Positions 1-9,058 are shown, numbered from the stretch's first letter. The stretch: DNA of 64,000 nt from JAILEN01 sp036723975 (GCA_036723975.1 DAIMGJ010000001.1:186001-250000), one strand, 5' to 3'. Translations and numbers: made by a program. The notes: generated by a model not told the origin, from the sequence alone.

Positions 1-525
1 CTCAATCTCTTTTCTGGAAGTATTTAAAAGCGGTCGAATAATCTCATAATTCTTTCGCTTTGACTTTACGTCGATTCCACTGATACCCTTGGCACCGCTT
101 CCCCGAATCATCTGGAACAAAATCGTCTCCGCATTGTCGTTAGCATTATGGGCAGTAGCTATTTTATTTAATCCTTCTTTATAAGCCACATCCAAAAAAG
201 ATTCATAGCGGAGGGTGCGAGCCGCCTGCTCCAATGACATACCCTCTGTTTTTGCAAAGGCAGGTGCATCTACGGAAACAAAGGTAAAGGGCATACCGAT
301 CTGCCGGCATAACTTCTTTACAAACCGACCGTCCTCAACGGATTCCTCTCCTCGAATGCCATGCTCCACATATACCACATGCAAGCTGATATCGATGGAT
401 TCCATGACCTTCAAAAATTGAAAAAGAAGGCATACGGAATCAGCCCCACCGGATACTCCCAGCAGAACACCGTCGCCTTCTTCAAGCAAATGTTGTTCAT
501 TTATATACTCTAATATATCTAACAT
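1..525 (-). CDS. tilS: tRNA(Ile)-lysidine synthase TilS (N-terminal part, runs off the window)
   Basis: TilS uses ATP to attach lysine to C34 of tRNA-Ile(CAU), so that the tRNA reads AUA. The first 175 residues are visible, starting MLDILEYINEQ. The PP-loop ATP-pyrophosphatase motif SGGADS lies near residue 25, followed by the typical VEHGIRG and AARTLRYESF stretches and an AHNAND motif near residue 126. The gene continues past base 1, so the C-terminal tRNA-binding part (family total about 450 residues) cannot be judged. It lies downstream of divIC, as in many Firmicutes, but spoIIE, often between them, is absent. The start at 525 is the only ATG in frame at the N-terminus; a terminator lies just upstream. 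Confidence 0.93.
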   Translation of the reverse strand, partial: MLDILEYINEQHLLEEGDGVLLGVSGGADSVCLLFQFLKVMESIDISLHVVYVEHGIRGEESVEDGRFVKKLCRQIGMPFTFVSVDAPAFAKTEGMSLEQAARTLRYESFLDVAYKEGLNKIATAHNANDNAETILFQMIRGSGAKGISGIDVKSKRKNYEIIRPLLNTSRKEIE

Positions 526-559
526 ATATCTATTTTATTACTTTCAGGCAAAAAAGAAA

Positions 560-587
560 ACCCACAGTAGAGAATTAGTACTTGGGT
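560..587 (-). terminator. Probable terminator after divIC
   Basis: On the minus strand ACCCA and a GTA/TAC pair form an interrupted hairpin that is followed by TTTTCTTTTTT. It lies between divIC and tilS. The stem is short, so strength is uncertain. Confidence 0.45.
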
Positions 588-643
588 CAGTTGAAGGTTC
601 CTGCCTGTTGCTAATGCTCATGCTGTGAGTTTTTCATACGGAT

Positions 644-943
644 CTAATTGTTTTCACGGAATATAATCTCATTCATATGTACTAGGCCAAGCTTGCTTTG
701 TGCGACACTTTCCTTGTACTCCTGGGTTTGGATATATTCCTCGTAGTTTTCCAGTTCGTCTCTTTTCTCCTGCTGTGCCTCCAACTCCTTTTGCAGGCGC
801 TGTTCCTCGGCTACGTAGTAGGCATTTTTCTTTGCCAAACTTGTAATCTGAATCGCCATTACGATTACAACGAAAGCAAACACGAAAAGATAATATATGC
901 GGTTTGTTCCTTTTTTCTTTCGGCTGTTTTTCTTTTTACTCAT
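644..943 (-). CDS. divIC: Septum formation initiator DivIC (FtsB family)
   Basis: Small bitopic cell-division protein of the FtsL/DivIC complex that links the early divisome to septal wall synthesis. It is 99 residues long, the normal family size. A basic cytoplasmic start (MSKKKNSRKKKG) precedes one membrane segment at about residues 17-35. An extracellular coiled coil rich in Glu, Gln and Lys follows (about 45-75), with the family's LGLVH-like end (residues 86-90). Position between rqcP and tilS is the conserved Firmicute order. No other function is likely. Confidence 0.9.
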   Translation of the reverse strand: MSKKKNSRKKKGTNRIYYLFVFAFVVIVMAIQITSLAKKNAYYVAEEQRLQKELEAQQEKRDELENYEEYIQTQEYKESVAQSKLGLVHMNEIIFRENN

Positions 944-1055
944 TTCATTTACACACCAAGTAGTTTCTTGCTACAGTATATATCGACTACTTTTTCTTAA
1001 TCTTAACACCTGGATTGAAATTTATCAACAATTATCTGAAAATTATAGTCATTCT

Positions 1056-1295
1056 CTATAAATATTCAAACAAATCTTTTGCTTCATCTTTTTTGGTGGT
1101 TTCTCTCAAATCCAATACACGAACTTTTACGGTCTTGTTTCCAAAGGCAATCTCTATAACATCGCCTTCTTTTACCGTATAGGACGCTTTTACGACCTTG
1201 TCGTTTACTTTTACTCTTCCCGCATCACATGCTTCGTTTGCAACGGTTCTTCGCTTAATCAGTCGGGAAACTTTTAAAAACTTATCTAATCTCAT
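1056..1295 (-). CDS. rqcP: S4-domain RNA-binding protein RqcP (YabO/HslR family)
   Basis: A 79-residue protein made almost entirely of an S4 RNA-binding domain (MRLDKFLKVSRLIKRR, then the GRVKVNDK strand and GDVIEI). In Bacillus, RqcP binds stalled 50S subunits with RqcH and helps poly-alanine tailing in ribosome quality control. Family membership is clear from the sequence; the role is taken from characterised homologues. It follows hup and a terminator and precedes divIC. The genes yabP and yabQ, which commonly follow rqcP in spore formers, are not present: only about 110 bases separate it from divIC. Confidence 0.88.
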   Translation of the reverse strand: MRLDKFLKVSRLIKRRTVANEACDAGRVKVNDKVVKASYTVKEGDVIEIAFGNKTVKVRVLDLRETTKKDEAKDLFEYL

Positions 1296-1314
1296 GTCAT
1301 CATCCTCAAATGAA

Positions 1315-1343
1315 AAGGGCTCAAACGTGTCGTTTGAGCCCTT
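1315..1343 (-). terminator. Intrinsic terminator after hup
   Basis: A perfect 13-bp inverted repeat (AAGGGCTCAAACG and its complement) with a 3-base loop, followed on the minus strand by TTTTC. It lies between the hup stop and the rqcP start, so hup is probably expressed mostly as a single-gene transcript. Confidence 0.85.
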
Positions 1344-1364
1344 GGATAATTAACCTAACAAAAA

Positions 1365-1640
1365 TTATTTGTTAACAACATCCTTTAAAGCCTTACCAGC
1401 TTTGAACTTAGGAGCCTTAGAAGCCTTAATCTTCATTGTCTCGCCTGTTCTTGGGTTACGTCCAGATCTTGCAGATCTCTTAGATACTTCGAAAGTACCG
1501 AAACCAACTAACTGAATCTTCTCACCTTTCTTAAGCTGTTCAGCAACAACGTCTGTGAAAGCCTTTAATGCAGCTTCAGCATCCTTCTTTGAAAGATCAG
1601 CCTTTGCAGCCATAGCTGCTACTAATTCTGTCTTGTTCAT
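1365..1640 (-). CDS. hup: HU-type DNA-binding protein
   Basis: Histone-like nucleoid protein that bends DNA as a dimer. The 91 residues start MNKTELVAAMAAKADLSKKD and contain the HU signature GFGTFEVSKRSARSGRNP (about 47-64), which forms the DNA-binding arm. The open frame extends 20 codons further upstream, but the start at 1640 is chosen because GGGAGG stands at 1651-1656 at proper spacing and matches the usual HU N-terminus. A strong promoter lies upstream and a strong terminator downstream, which fits an abundant single-gene transcript. Confidence 0.96.
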   Translation of the reverse strand: MNKTELVAAMAAKADLSKKDAEAALKAFTDVVAEQLKKGEKIQLVGFGTFEVSKRSARSGRNPRTGETMKIKASKAPKFKAGKALKDVVNK

Positions 1641-1712
1641 AGTGTAATTTCCTCCCTTTGGAATTGTAATATTACTCTGCTTGAATATCCTACTATCCAA
1701 GCCACATGTCTA

Positions 1713-1741
1713 TTTATAATTGTTTTACCCTTTAATGTCAA
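1713..1741 (-). promoter_or_regulatory. Sigma-A-type promoter of hup
   Basis: Minus strand TTGACA (1736-1741), a 17-base spacer, then TATAAA (1713-1718), about 75 bases before the HU start codon. Near-consensus. Confidence 0.75.
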
Positions 1742-1763
1742 GAAAATCCACGATTTTTTAAGG

Positions 1764-1789
1764 AAAAACCTAGTTTTTAGGCGGTTTTT
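1764..1789 (-). terminator. Possible terminator downstream of pgcA
   Basis: AAAAACC and GGTTTTT arms around a 12-base loop, in an AT-rich stretch about 75-100 bases after the pgcA stop. The stem is weak, so this is tentative. Confidence 0.35.
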
Positions 1790-1862
1790 ACAAAAATATA
1801 CCGTAAATTGTGTAAGAGTTTCCTAATTGCACTTTTAAAAAAATTGTATTAGAGCCTTAAAA

Positions 1863-3545
1863 TCACGAGAAAATAGGCTTTAGAGCCATTGCCAACGCCT
1901 CTTTTTTCTCCTCCGCTTCACTCAAATCTTTACCGGTTGTTGTGAAGTATGTTTTAATCTTCGGTTCCGTTCCGGAAGGGCGAACCACTACCGTGGCATC
2001 ATCTTCCAGTTGATAGATTAAAACGTTGGACTTCGGAAGATGGGTCTCCTCCGGTTTCATATAATCTGTAACGGAAAGCACAGCCTTTCCACCTATTTCC
2101 TTAGGCGGATTTTTTCTAAAACCATCCATGATTTTCTGCATTTTATCCATACCTGTAAGCCCGGGGAACTCAAAACTATCTACTTTGTTCAAATAGCGGC
2201 CGTATTCCTTATATATCTCTTCCAAACGCTGTTTGATGGAGGAACCGATACTTCTGTAGTATGCAGCCATTTCGCAAATCAACATAGAGCCGATAACCGC
2301 ATCCTTATCACGAACATAACCACCGGCCAAATAGCCGTAGCTTTCCTCAAATCCAAAGATAAAGCGTTCTTCTTCGCCGGCTTCCTCAAGCTGTGCTATC
2401 TGATCGCCAATCCACTTAAATCCGGTGAGAACATGTCGAAGTTCTACGCCATAGTGTTCTGCGACTTTATCCGCCAACGGAGTAGATACGACAGACATCA
2501 CTGCCACAGGGTTTTTCGGCATGGTTCCCTTTTCAATCCGTCCGGCACAAATATAATCTAAAAGAAGTACACCCATTTCATTTCCGGAAACAAGCTCATA
2601 ACTTCCGTCCGGACATTTCATGGCAATGCCCACTCGATCCGCATCCGGATCTGTAGCAAGCATCAAATCAGCCTGCGACTCCTTTGCCAGTTTCAAGCCA
2701 TACTCAAGTGCCTCAAAAATCTCCGGATTCGGATAAGAACAGGTTGTAAAATATCCGTTGGGGTATTCCTGCTCCGGCACAATGGTTACATCGGTGATAC
2801 CGATATCTTTTAACACCTTCATTACCGGAACAAGTCCGGTTCCGTTCAGCGGAGAATATACAAGTTTTAAGCCCGCATCCTTTGCCAATCCCGGACGAAC
2901 CTGGCGAGACTCAATCGCTTCATAAAAAGCAGCCTTGCAGTCATCTCCCACAAACCTGATAAGGCCTTTTTCCACACCTTCCGCAAAAGACATTCTCTTT
3001 GCTCCGGTTAAAACATCGGTCTTTTGAATCTCTTCATACACAATAGCTGCAGCATCATCGGTCATCTGACATCCGTCAGGACCATAAGCTTTATATCCGT
3101 TGTACTTTGCAGGGTTATGAGATGCAGTCACCATAACACCGGCATTACATTTATAAAATCTGGTTGCAAAAGAAAGTGCGGGAACCGGCATTAATGCATC
3201 ATAGATACGTACATGAATTCCGTTGGCGGCCAACACACCGGCAGCCTCTTTCGAAAACACATCACTCTTTAAGCGGCTGTCATAGCTTATGGCTACAGTC
3301 TGGGTTCCGCCCTGCGTCTTTACCCAATTTGCAAGACCCTGTGTCGCCTGACGAACAACCCATACATTCATACGATTCAATCCTGCGCCTAAAGTCCCCC
3401 GTAAACCTGCGGTACCAAACTTTAAAGCAACAGCGAAACGTTCTTTGATGGCTTCTTCATCACCGTCGATAAGATTTAACTCGGTGTTTAAATCCGGGTC
3501 CTCCAAATCGGTGGATTTCCATCTTAAATATTCTTCTTTGTACAT
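1863..3545 (-). CDS. pgcA: Phosphoglucomutase / phosphomannomutase (alpha-D-phosphohexomutase)
   Basis: Interconverts glucose 1-phosphate and glucose 6-phosphate (possibly mannose phosphates too) in the cytoplasm. The 560-residue protein has all four active-site loops: the phosphoserine loop TASHNP (about 140-145), the magnesium loop DPDADR (299-304), the sugar-recognition loop GFEESYG (398-404) and the phosphate loop RPSGTEPK (522-529). This is the PgcA-type long form seen in Firmicutes. GGAGG lies 7 bases before the start. It would connect the GH13 phosphorylase and the GlgC/GlgD enzymes of this window to glycolysis and wall-sugar synthesis. Substrate range beyond glucose is inferred from the family. 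Confidence 0.93.
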   Translation of the reverse strand: MYKEEYLRWKSTDLEDPDLNTELNLIDGDEEAIKERFAVALKFGTAGLRGTLGAGLNRMNVWVVRQATQGLANWVKTQGGTQTVAISYDSRLKSDVFSKEAAGVLAANGIHVRIYDALMPVPALSFATRFYKCNAGVMVTASHNPAKYNGYKAYGPDGCQMTDDAAAIVYEEIQKTDVLTGAKRMSFAEGVEKGLIRFVGDDCKAAFYEAIESRQVRPGLAKDAGLKLVYSPLNGTGLVPVMKVLKDIGITDVTIVPEQEYPNGYFTTCSYPNPEIFEALEYGLKLAKESQADLMLATDPDADRVGIAMKCPDGSYELVSGNEMGVLLLDYICAGRIEKGTMPKNPVAVMSVVSTPLADKVAEHYGVELRHVLTGFKWIGDQIAQLEEAGEEERFIFGFEESYGYLAGGYVRDKDAVIGSMLICEMAAYYRSIGSSIKQRLEEIYKEYGRYLNKVDSFEFPGLTGMDKMQKIMDGFRKNPPKEIGGKAVLSVTDYMKPEETHLPKSNVLIYQLEDDATVVVRPSGTEPKIKTYFTTTGKDLSEAEEKKEALAMALKPIFS

Positions 3546-3608
3546 GCGGGTCCTCCATTCTTCATTCTTTATATTTCATAAATAACAATTTACCTTACGA
3601 AACGGAAT

Positions 3609-4844
3609 TTAATTACTTGTCCCTGTTAAAGTGTTAATCAAACTGGAAATTGTAGACAAGTAATCCAGTTCAGACTGATTGTTGTTCGTTGTACTACTCG
3701 TAGTATCATTCGTAGTCGTATTGCCTGTCGTCGTGGTTGTCGAAGCATCTGTCGCAGCCGAAGCATCTGTCGCAGTCGATGCATCCGTTGAATCAGATGC
3801 AGATGTTTTCGACGAATCGCTCTCTGTTGGGTCAATAGAAATATTGGCCGAAGCGGAATTTACGTATAAAGTCTTGCTCCAAGTATCATAGCCCTCCACG
3901 GATATGGTCAGATTATGTCGTCCGTAGGTAACCGGAGTCTCTACACCGGCCTCAATCTGGGTTCCGTCTATATAGATAGAAGCTCCGGGAACCGTAGCAG
4001 AAACCGTAAGCATACAGGTTTTTGGCCCTTCACCTTCCAGTTCCGCCAAATCCAAAACCGTCGTGTTGTTTCTAATAATCTCTACGTCTTTTGTTCCGCC
4101 ATAACCCTTGTTTGCCACCGTAACGGAATACACACCTTCCGGCACACTCACTTCCATATTGGGCGTCACTTCCGTAATTAAAGTATTTCCTATATAAATC
4201 AGACTTCCTTCAAACTTTTCGGTATTTGTAAGAAGCAGACTGCCATGTCCGGTTACAACGGAAATGGTATATACCACTTTATCTTTTCCAACCACATTTA
4301 AAATATCGTCTTCTCCGATATCGGTAATCGGAATCAAAACACCATTGGAAAACACCATAGTATCCGATGTCAGTTTATAGTTTTCATCTCCGATGACAAA
4401 CATGCTTTTTTCCGCATCGTAGGAAAAATTTACTACGTCCGTATAGTTCCAAACCGCATCCGACATCTGTATAGATGATAAAATTCCTTTGCTCTTTTTT
4501 TCGCCCAGAGTTACCACACTCCCCGGCGAAAAGTTCAAAGCACTGGTGGAATCTCCGTACTTATCCAAAAATCGCGTGGATAAAGTGTAATGATATACAT
4601 AGTTTTTATCCTGCAATGTGGATTTTAAAACAATGTACTCTTCTTCGGTATTTAATTCCTGAACGATATACAGATACTCTTCTTCCTCCGGCTCCTCCGA
4701 CTCTTCGGTTTTTGCATCCGCGGGTGTACCGGGTTGCCGTACAACGCTTACCTTATTCTCCGTCGAAGCATCATCGTCCTTGCAGGCGCAAAGAGAGCAT
4801 AGGACAAAAACCAAGAGTAAAGTTATACCTAAAAACTTCTTCAT
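3609..4844 (-). CDS. PEGA-domain lipoprotein
   Basis: Predicted exported lipoprotein of 411 residues. The frame opens further upstream, but the start at 4844 gives MKKFLGITLLLVFVLC and a lipobox ending LCAC, with lipid attachment at about Cys21. That ATG also overlaps the cca stop as ATGA, which supports coupling. The mature part starts acidic (EESEEPEEEE), has beta-rich domains, and carries PEGA-type repeats at about 220-270 and 270-335 (for example VPGASIYIDG). A Ser/Thr/Asn-rich tail of about 55 residues may be a linker. PEGA domains are thought to act in surface or wall contacts; the exact role is unknown. Confidence 0.8.
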   Translation of the reverse strand: MKKFLGITLLLVFVLCSLCACKDDDASTENKVSVVRQPGTPADAKTEESEEPEEEEYLYIVQELNTEEEYIVLKSTLQDKNYVYHYTLSTRFLDKYGDSTSALNFSPGSVVTLGEKKSKGILSSIQMSDAVWNYTDVVNFSYDAEKSMFVIGDENYKLTSDTMVFSNGVLIPITDIGEDDILNVVGKDKVVYTISVVTGHGSLLLTNTEKFEGSLIYIGNTLITEVTPNMEVSVPEGVYSVTVANKGYGGTKDVEIIRNNTTVLDLAELEGEGPKTCMLTVSATVPGASIYIDGTQIEAGVETPVTYGRHNLTISVEGYDTWSKTLYVNSASANISIDPTESDSSKTSASDSTDASTATDASAATDASTTTTTGNTTTNDTTSSTTNNNQSELDYLSTISSLINTLTGTSN

Positions 4845-6175
4845 GAACGCATCCTTCTTTTTGCTTCTGCCAACAAGTAATCCCGGTTGTTTTTCGAAGG
4901 ATCGTCTAAAACCTGCTCCAAACACTCCTTCAAAAACTCTCCCAGATTCGGACCTTTTTTCATACCCAGTTCTATCAAATCGTTCCCATTGATTGCAAGA
5001 TCTTTAACAGAAACCGCATCATCCTTTTCACAAATATCACTCCAAAGTCGACAAACCTCTTCCACATAGGCCAGCTTTTCTTCCCGCTGATACTCGCTTT
5101 GTCCCATGGTATCCGCTTTTTTTAATACCAATAAATCCGGCATCATCTCCACACCCACACGGGAAACCAAACGTCTGATATTTCTTGGGGTCGCCTCAGG
5201 GCGCTCGTCGTGGAAGCATGCCATGGTGCTAACATAAGAGATGGTGTCATTATCAAACTTCAAACGTTTAAGGATATTTTTTGCCATCTCCCCGCCAAGG
5301 GTCGGATGACCGATAAAATGATCGATTCCCTTATCGTCTGTTTTTTTGCAAACCGGTTTTGCCACATCATGAAGCATAGCCGCCAATCGAAGTTTTGGAA
5401 CGGCAGGCACCTGTTCCATTACTTTAATAGTATGCTCCCCCACGGTGTAGGCATGATGTTGCGTTTTTTGGTCGCACTCCATCATAGCATCCCACTCCGG
5501 GAAAAAAATCCCGGTAAGTCCGCTTTGATAAGCCTCTCTCATCCGCTCCGGATGATTGGAGGAAATCAGTTTTACAAGTTCCACCTGAATACGTTCCGCA
5601 GAAATCTTCTCCAAGGTAGGTGCCAAATCCTGTATAGCTTCAAAAGTATCTTTATCAATTGAAAAATCCAACTGTGCGGAAAAGCGAAGGGCGCGAAGCA
5701 TACGAAGGGCATCTTCGGAAAACCGCTCGACAGGATTCCCCACGCAGCGTATTACCTTGTCTTCTAAATCCCTCGCACCGCCATACAGGTCCACCAAGCC
5801 TCTCTTTTCATTGTAGGCCATGGCATTGATGGTAAAATCCCGACGCTTTAAATCTTCTTCCAGATTCGGAGTGAAAATTACTTCCTTGGGATGGCGGGAG
5901 TCCTCATACTTTCCGTCAATACGATAGGTGGTCACTTCATAGCTTTCCCCATCCATACGAACCGTCACGGTACCATGTTCAATACCGGTATCAATGGTTT
6001 TTGAAAAGCAGTCTTTTACTTCCTCCGGCAGTGCCGATGTGGTAATATCCCAATCCGACGGAATCCGCCCCATCAAAGAGTCTCGGACGCATCCTCCAAC
6101 CACAAAGGCTTCGTAGCCACTGTTATGCAATTGTTTCAGAATTTTTGCAGCCCCTTGTGGTATCTCAATCTTCAT
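4841..6175 (-). CDS. cca: CCA tRNA nucleotidyltransferase with HD domain
   Basis: Class II CCA-adding enzyme that builds or repairs the 3' CCA of tRNAs. The nucleotidyltransferase head shows VGGCVRD (26-32) and the catalytic DWD (41-43), then RRDFTINAMAY (111-121) and the RNA-binding helix region RFSEDALRMLRALRF. The middle part contains an HD phosphohydrolase domain (LHDVAKP, HD at 269-270), typical of the longer Firmicute versions. Length is 444 residues. It starts 18 bases after the proS stop and overlaps the lipoprotein start, so it is probably part of a proS-cca-lipoprotein transcript. Confidence 0.94.
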   Translation of the reverse strand: MKIEIPQGAAKILKQLHNSGYEAFVVGGCVRDSLMGRIPSDWDITTSALPEEVKDCFSKTIDTGIEHGTVTVRMDGESYEVTTYRIDGKYEDSRHPKEVIFTPNLEEDLKRRDFTINAMAYNEKRGLVDLYGGARDLEDKVIRCVGNPVERFSEDALRMLRALRFSAQLDFSIDKDTFEAIQDLAPTLEKISAERIQVELVKLISSNHPERMREAYQSGLTGIFFPEWDAMMECDQKTQHHAYTVGEHTIKVMEQVPAVPKLRLAAMLHDVAKPVCKKTDDKGIDHFIGHPTLGGEMAKNILKRLKFDNDTISYVSTMACFHDERPEATPRNIRRLVSRVGVEMMPDLLVLKKADTMGQSEYQREEKLAYVEEVCRLWSDICEKDDAVSVKDLAINGNDLIELGMKKGPNLGEFLKECLEQVLDDPSKNNRDYLLAEAKRRMRS

Positions 6176-6193
6176 AGGATTTCTCCAACTTTA

Positions 6194-7633
6194 TTAATAT
6201 GCTTTGCCCCAGAATACCAGCTTCTTTGCAGGCTTTCCACAGCAAACACAGGTGTCTGAAATAAACTCCTGTTCAAACGGCATACAACGACTGGTAGCTG
6301 TGGTATCTTCTTTAATCTTTAACTCGCAAGCCTCGTCACCGCACCACATTGCACGAACGAATCCCGGCTTGTTTTCAATGGCATCTTTAAACTCGTCATA
6401 GTTCTTTGCATCAGAAATATGTGATTCCAAATGCTTCTTTGCGCGTTCAAACATATCCTTATGAATCTGTGTAAGAAGTGCTGTTACTTCAGATGCAACA
6501 TCATCAATGCGAACCACTTTCTTTTCACGGGTATCACGACGTACAAGTACGCAGTTCCCTTCTGCCAAATCACGAGGTCCGATTTCTACACGAACCGGTA
6601 CACCGCGCATCTCGGCTTCCGCAAACTTCCATCCCGGAGACTTATCTCTCTTATCGCATTTTGCACGAAGTCCTGCTGCCTTTAATGCTGCAAGGATACC
6701 GTCTGCACCTTCCTCTACCCCTTCCTTGTTCTGCTGAATCGGAATCACGACAGTCTGAACCGGCGCAACCTTTGGAGGAAGCACAAGTCCCGAATCATCA
6801 CCGTGAACCATGATAATCGCACCGATTAATCGGGTGGAAACACCCCAGGAGGTCTGGTGAACATACTGTAATTTATTGTCCTTGTCGGTATACTGAATAC
6901 CGAATGCCTTTGCAAATCCGTCTCCGAAGTTGTGGCTGGTTCCGGACTGTAATGCTTTTCCATCATGCATCAATGCTTCGATGGTATAGGTAGCTTCTGC
7001 TCCTGCAAATTTTTCTTTGTCGGTCTTTTGTCCCTTTACAACCGGAATTGCAAGTACATCTTCGCAGAAAGAAGAATACACATTTAACATACGGATGGTT
7101 TGTTCCTGTGCTTCCTCAGCAGTGGCATGAGCCGTATGTCCTTCCTGCCATAAGAACTCGGAAGAGCGAAGGAACGGACGGGTGGTCTTTTCCCACCGAA
7201 CCACAGAGCACCACTGGTTATAAATCTTTGGTAAATCTCTGTGAGACTGAATAATATTTGAATAAAGGTCGCAAAACAGAGTTTCGGAAGTCGGACGAAT
7301 GCAAAGTCTTTCCTGAAGCTCGTTTAACCCACCGTGTGTTACCCAAGCTACTTCCGGAGCGAATCCTTCTACGTGATCCTTCTCCTTCTGTAACAAAGAC
7401 TCGGGGATTAACATGGGCATATACACGTTTTCTACATCATTTTCTTTGAATCGGGAATCCAATTCTCTTTGAATATTCTCCCAGATTGCATAACCGTTGG
7501 GCTTTAAAATCATAAAGCCTTTGATGGTGGAATATTCCATAAGTTCTGATTTTTTCACAACATCTGTATACCACTGTGTGAAATCCACGTCCATAGAAGT
7601 AATCTCTTCTACGAGTTTTTTGTCATTTGCCAT
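6194..7633 (-). CDS. proS: Prolyl-tRNA synthetase, short (ProS type 3) form
   Basis: Class II aminoacyl-tRNA synthetase charging tRNA-Pro. At 479 residues it is the eukaryote/archaeon-like form, lacking the editing insertion of the about 570-residue bacterial type. Class II motifs are seen (RPTSETLF near 110-117, FLRSSEFLWQEGHTAH near 150-165). The C-terminal zinc-type domain has cysteines in CGDEACELK and CVCCGKPAKK and ends in Tyr, as typical for this type. AGGAGA stands before the start. No T-box leader is seen; instead a near-consensus promoter sits at the end of the preceding gene. Confidence 0.95.
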   Translation of the reverse strand: MANDKKLVEEITSMDVDFTQWYTDVVKKSELMEYSTIKGFMILKPNGYAIWENIQRELDSRFKENDVENVYMPMLIPESLLQKEKDHVEGFAPEVAWVTHGGLNELQERLCIRPTSETLFCDLYSNIIQSHRDLPKIYNQWCSVVRWEKTTRPFLRSSEFLWQEGHTAHATAEEAQEQTIRMLNVYSSFCEDVLAIPVVKGQKTDKEKFAGAEATYTIEALMHDGKALQSGTSHNFGDGFAKAFGIQYTDKDNKLQYVHQTSWGVSTRLIGAIIMVHGDDSGLVLPPKVAPVQTVVIPIQQNKEGVEEGADGILAALKAAGLRAKCDKRDKSPGWKFAEAEMRGVPVRVEIGPRDLAEGNCVLVRRDTREKKVVRIDDVASEVTALLTQIHKDMFERAKKHLESHISDAKNYDEFKDAIENKPGFVRAMWCGDEACELKIKEDTTATSRCMPFEQEFISDTCVCCGKPAKKLVFWGKAY

Positions 7634-7669
7634 GTTTGTCTCCTACTTTCTTTCTAATTAATCTTACTT

Positions 7670-7699
7670 ATTCTAGTGAAGAGCGGGGATATTTGTCAA
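7670..7699 (-). promoter_or_regulatory. Promoter of proS
   Basis: Minus strand TTGACA (7694-7699), an 18-base spacer and TAGAAT (7670-7675). The -35 box overlaps the stop codon region of the pseudouridine synthase gene. Confidence 0.6.
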
Positions 7700-8355
7700 G
7701 GCAACAAATCATAGAAATCCTCGCCTTTTGGATGAATTTCAAACTCCATCATCTGTCCCGTTTTCGGATGGATAAACCTCAAATAATATGCGCATAAGCA
7801 AAGCGGTCGTCCCGTGGACACTCCGCCGTACTTCGTATCTCCGAAAATCGGCGCGGTTCTGCTGGCTAACTGTGCACGAATCTGATGAAAGCGACCGCTT
7901 TGAATGGTAATATCCAAAAGTCGCATATCATCTACTTCCGATATCACGCGATAAGAAAGGCTGGCTTTCTTTCCTCGGGGATCACTGCTCTGCACCACCA
8001 TTGCTCTGTTGCGTCTGCCATCCTTTACCAGATAATCCTCCAGCACGCCTTCAGCCGGCATATTTCCTCTGGTAATGATAGCGTAATATTTTTTCATTAA
8101 TATCTTATCCCGAAGCTGCTTGGTCAATGCTTCCGTGGCTTCTTTGGTTTTTCCAAAAGCCAAAACTCCTTCTACCGGCTGATCCAATCGGTGTACCACA
8201 CCGATATAAGGCTCCTCCCCTTTTTTTGCGCGATAGTTTTTCAGTTCACTTTCCAAGTCTTTTTCCATAGGTTTTGCACTTTGTGTCGCAAGGTTCGCCG
8301 GCTTGTAGCAAACAAGCACATCCTCGTCCTCGTGCAAGATTTCCCAATCCGCCAT
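7696..8355 (-). CDS. RluA-family rRNA/tRNA pseudouridine synthase
   Basis: Isomerises uridine to pseudouridine in structured RNA. The 219-residue protein is a compact catalytic domain with the HRLDQPVEG motif (55-63), where Asp58 is the expected nucleophile, and the conserved GRFHQIRAQLA (about 152-162) and DTKYGG stretches. No S4 domain is present at the N-terminus, so it resembles the short RluA/YqcB/TruC-like forms. The exact RNA target cannot be told from sequence. It begins 13 bases after the response regulator stop and is probably co-transcribed with it. Confidence 0.88.
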   Translation of the reverse strand: MADWEILHEDEDVLVCYKPANLATQSAKPMEKDLESELKNYRAKKGEEPYIGVVHRLDQPVEGVLAFGKTKEATEALTKQLRDKILMKKYYAIITRGNMPAEGVLEDYLVKDGRRNRAMVVQSSDPRGKKASLSYRVISEVDDMRLLDITIQSGRFHQIRAQLASRTAPIFGDTKYGGVSTGRPLCLCAYYLRFIHPKTGQMMEFEIHPKGEDFYDLLP

Positions 8356-8368
8356 ATTTTTCGCCCCC

Positions 8369-9058
8369 TTATACTTTAAATCGGTAGCCCATTCCCCAAA
8401 CCGTCTCTATGTATTGAGGTTTTGACGGGTCCACCTCTATCTTCTCTCGAAGCTTTTTTACATGCACCGTAACGGTAGCGATATCTCCTATGGCATCCAT
8501 ATTCCAGATTTCCTTAAAAATATCTTCTTTCGACAATACCTGATTTGGATGTTTGATAAAGTACTCCAACAACTCATACTCTCTGGACGTCAGGCTTTTG
8601 TTTTCGCCGTTGACCCATACTTCTTTTGCCTGGGTATCAATCTTGATTCCTCGAATCTTAATGATGGAATTCTCCGGCATTAAAGACTCCACAATACGGT
8701 CATATCTGGCCAGATGTGCTTTTACACGAGCCACCAGCTCTCCCGGAGAAAAGGGCTTTGTAATATAATCATCGGCTCCTAATCCCAGGCCTCGGATTTT
8801 ATCAATATCCTCCTTGCGGGCTGACACCATAAGAATCGGTGTGTTCTTTTCTTTTCGAATCTCCTTGCAGATTTCAAATCCGTCCACACCGGGAAGCATT
8901 ACATCTAAAATATACAAATCATAATTGGAAGAAAGCGCTTTCTTTAAGCCCTCTTCCCCGTCTTTTTCCAACTCTACAACAAATCCGCTCAACTCCAAAT
9001 AGTCTTTTTCCAACTCTGCAATAGCTTCTTCGTCTTCAATAATCAGTATTTTATACAT
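8369..9058 (-). CDS. OmpR-family response regulator
   Basis: DNA-binding response regulator of a two-component pair, about 229 residues. The receiver domain starts MYKILIIEDEEA with acidic pocket residues E8/D9/E10, a phospho-acceptor Asp at about 52 in LDVMLPG and the conserved Lys in ITKPF (about 101). The C-terminal winged helix (about 130-229) ends VWGMGYRFKV. A start at 9073 is possible, but 9058 has GGGAG at proper spacing and gives the usual receiver start. It overlaps the kinase gene by 8 bases, so the two are co-translated. The target genes are unknown. Confidence 0.9.
   Translation of the reverse strand: MYKILIIEDEEAIAELEKDYLELSGFVVELEKDGEEGLKKALSSNYDLYILDVMLPGVDGFEICKEIRKEKNTPILMVSARKEDIDKIRGLGLGADDYITKPFSPGELVARVKAHLARYDRIVESLMPENSIIKIRGIKIDTQAKEVWVNGENKSLTSREYELLEYFIKHPNQVLSKEDIFKEIWNMDAIGDIATVTVHVKKLREKIEVDPSKPQYIETVWGMGYRFKV

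Noticed and set aside
2040..2561. 173-codon plus-strand open frame
   Set aside because: Antisense to pgcA, whose active-site motifs are intact; no independent support.
6194..7695. T-box leader for proS
   Set aside because: Only 62 bases separate the genes and no T-box sequence or specifier structure is visible.
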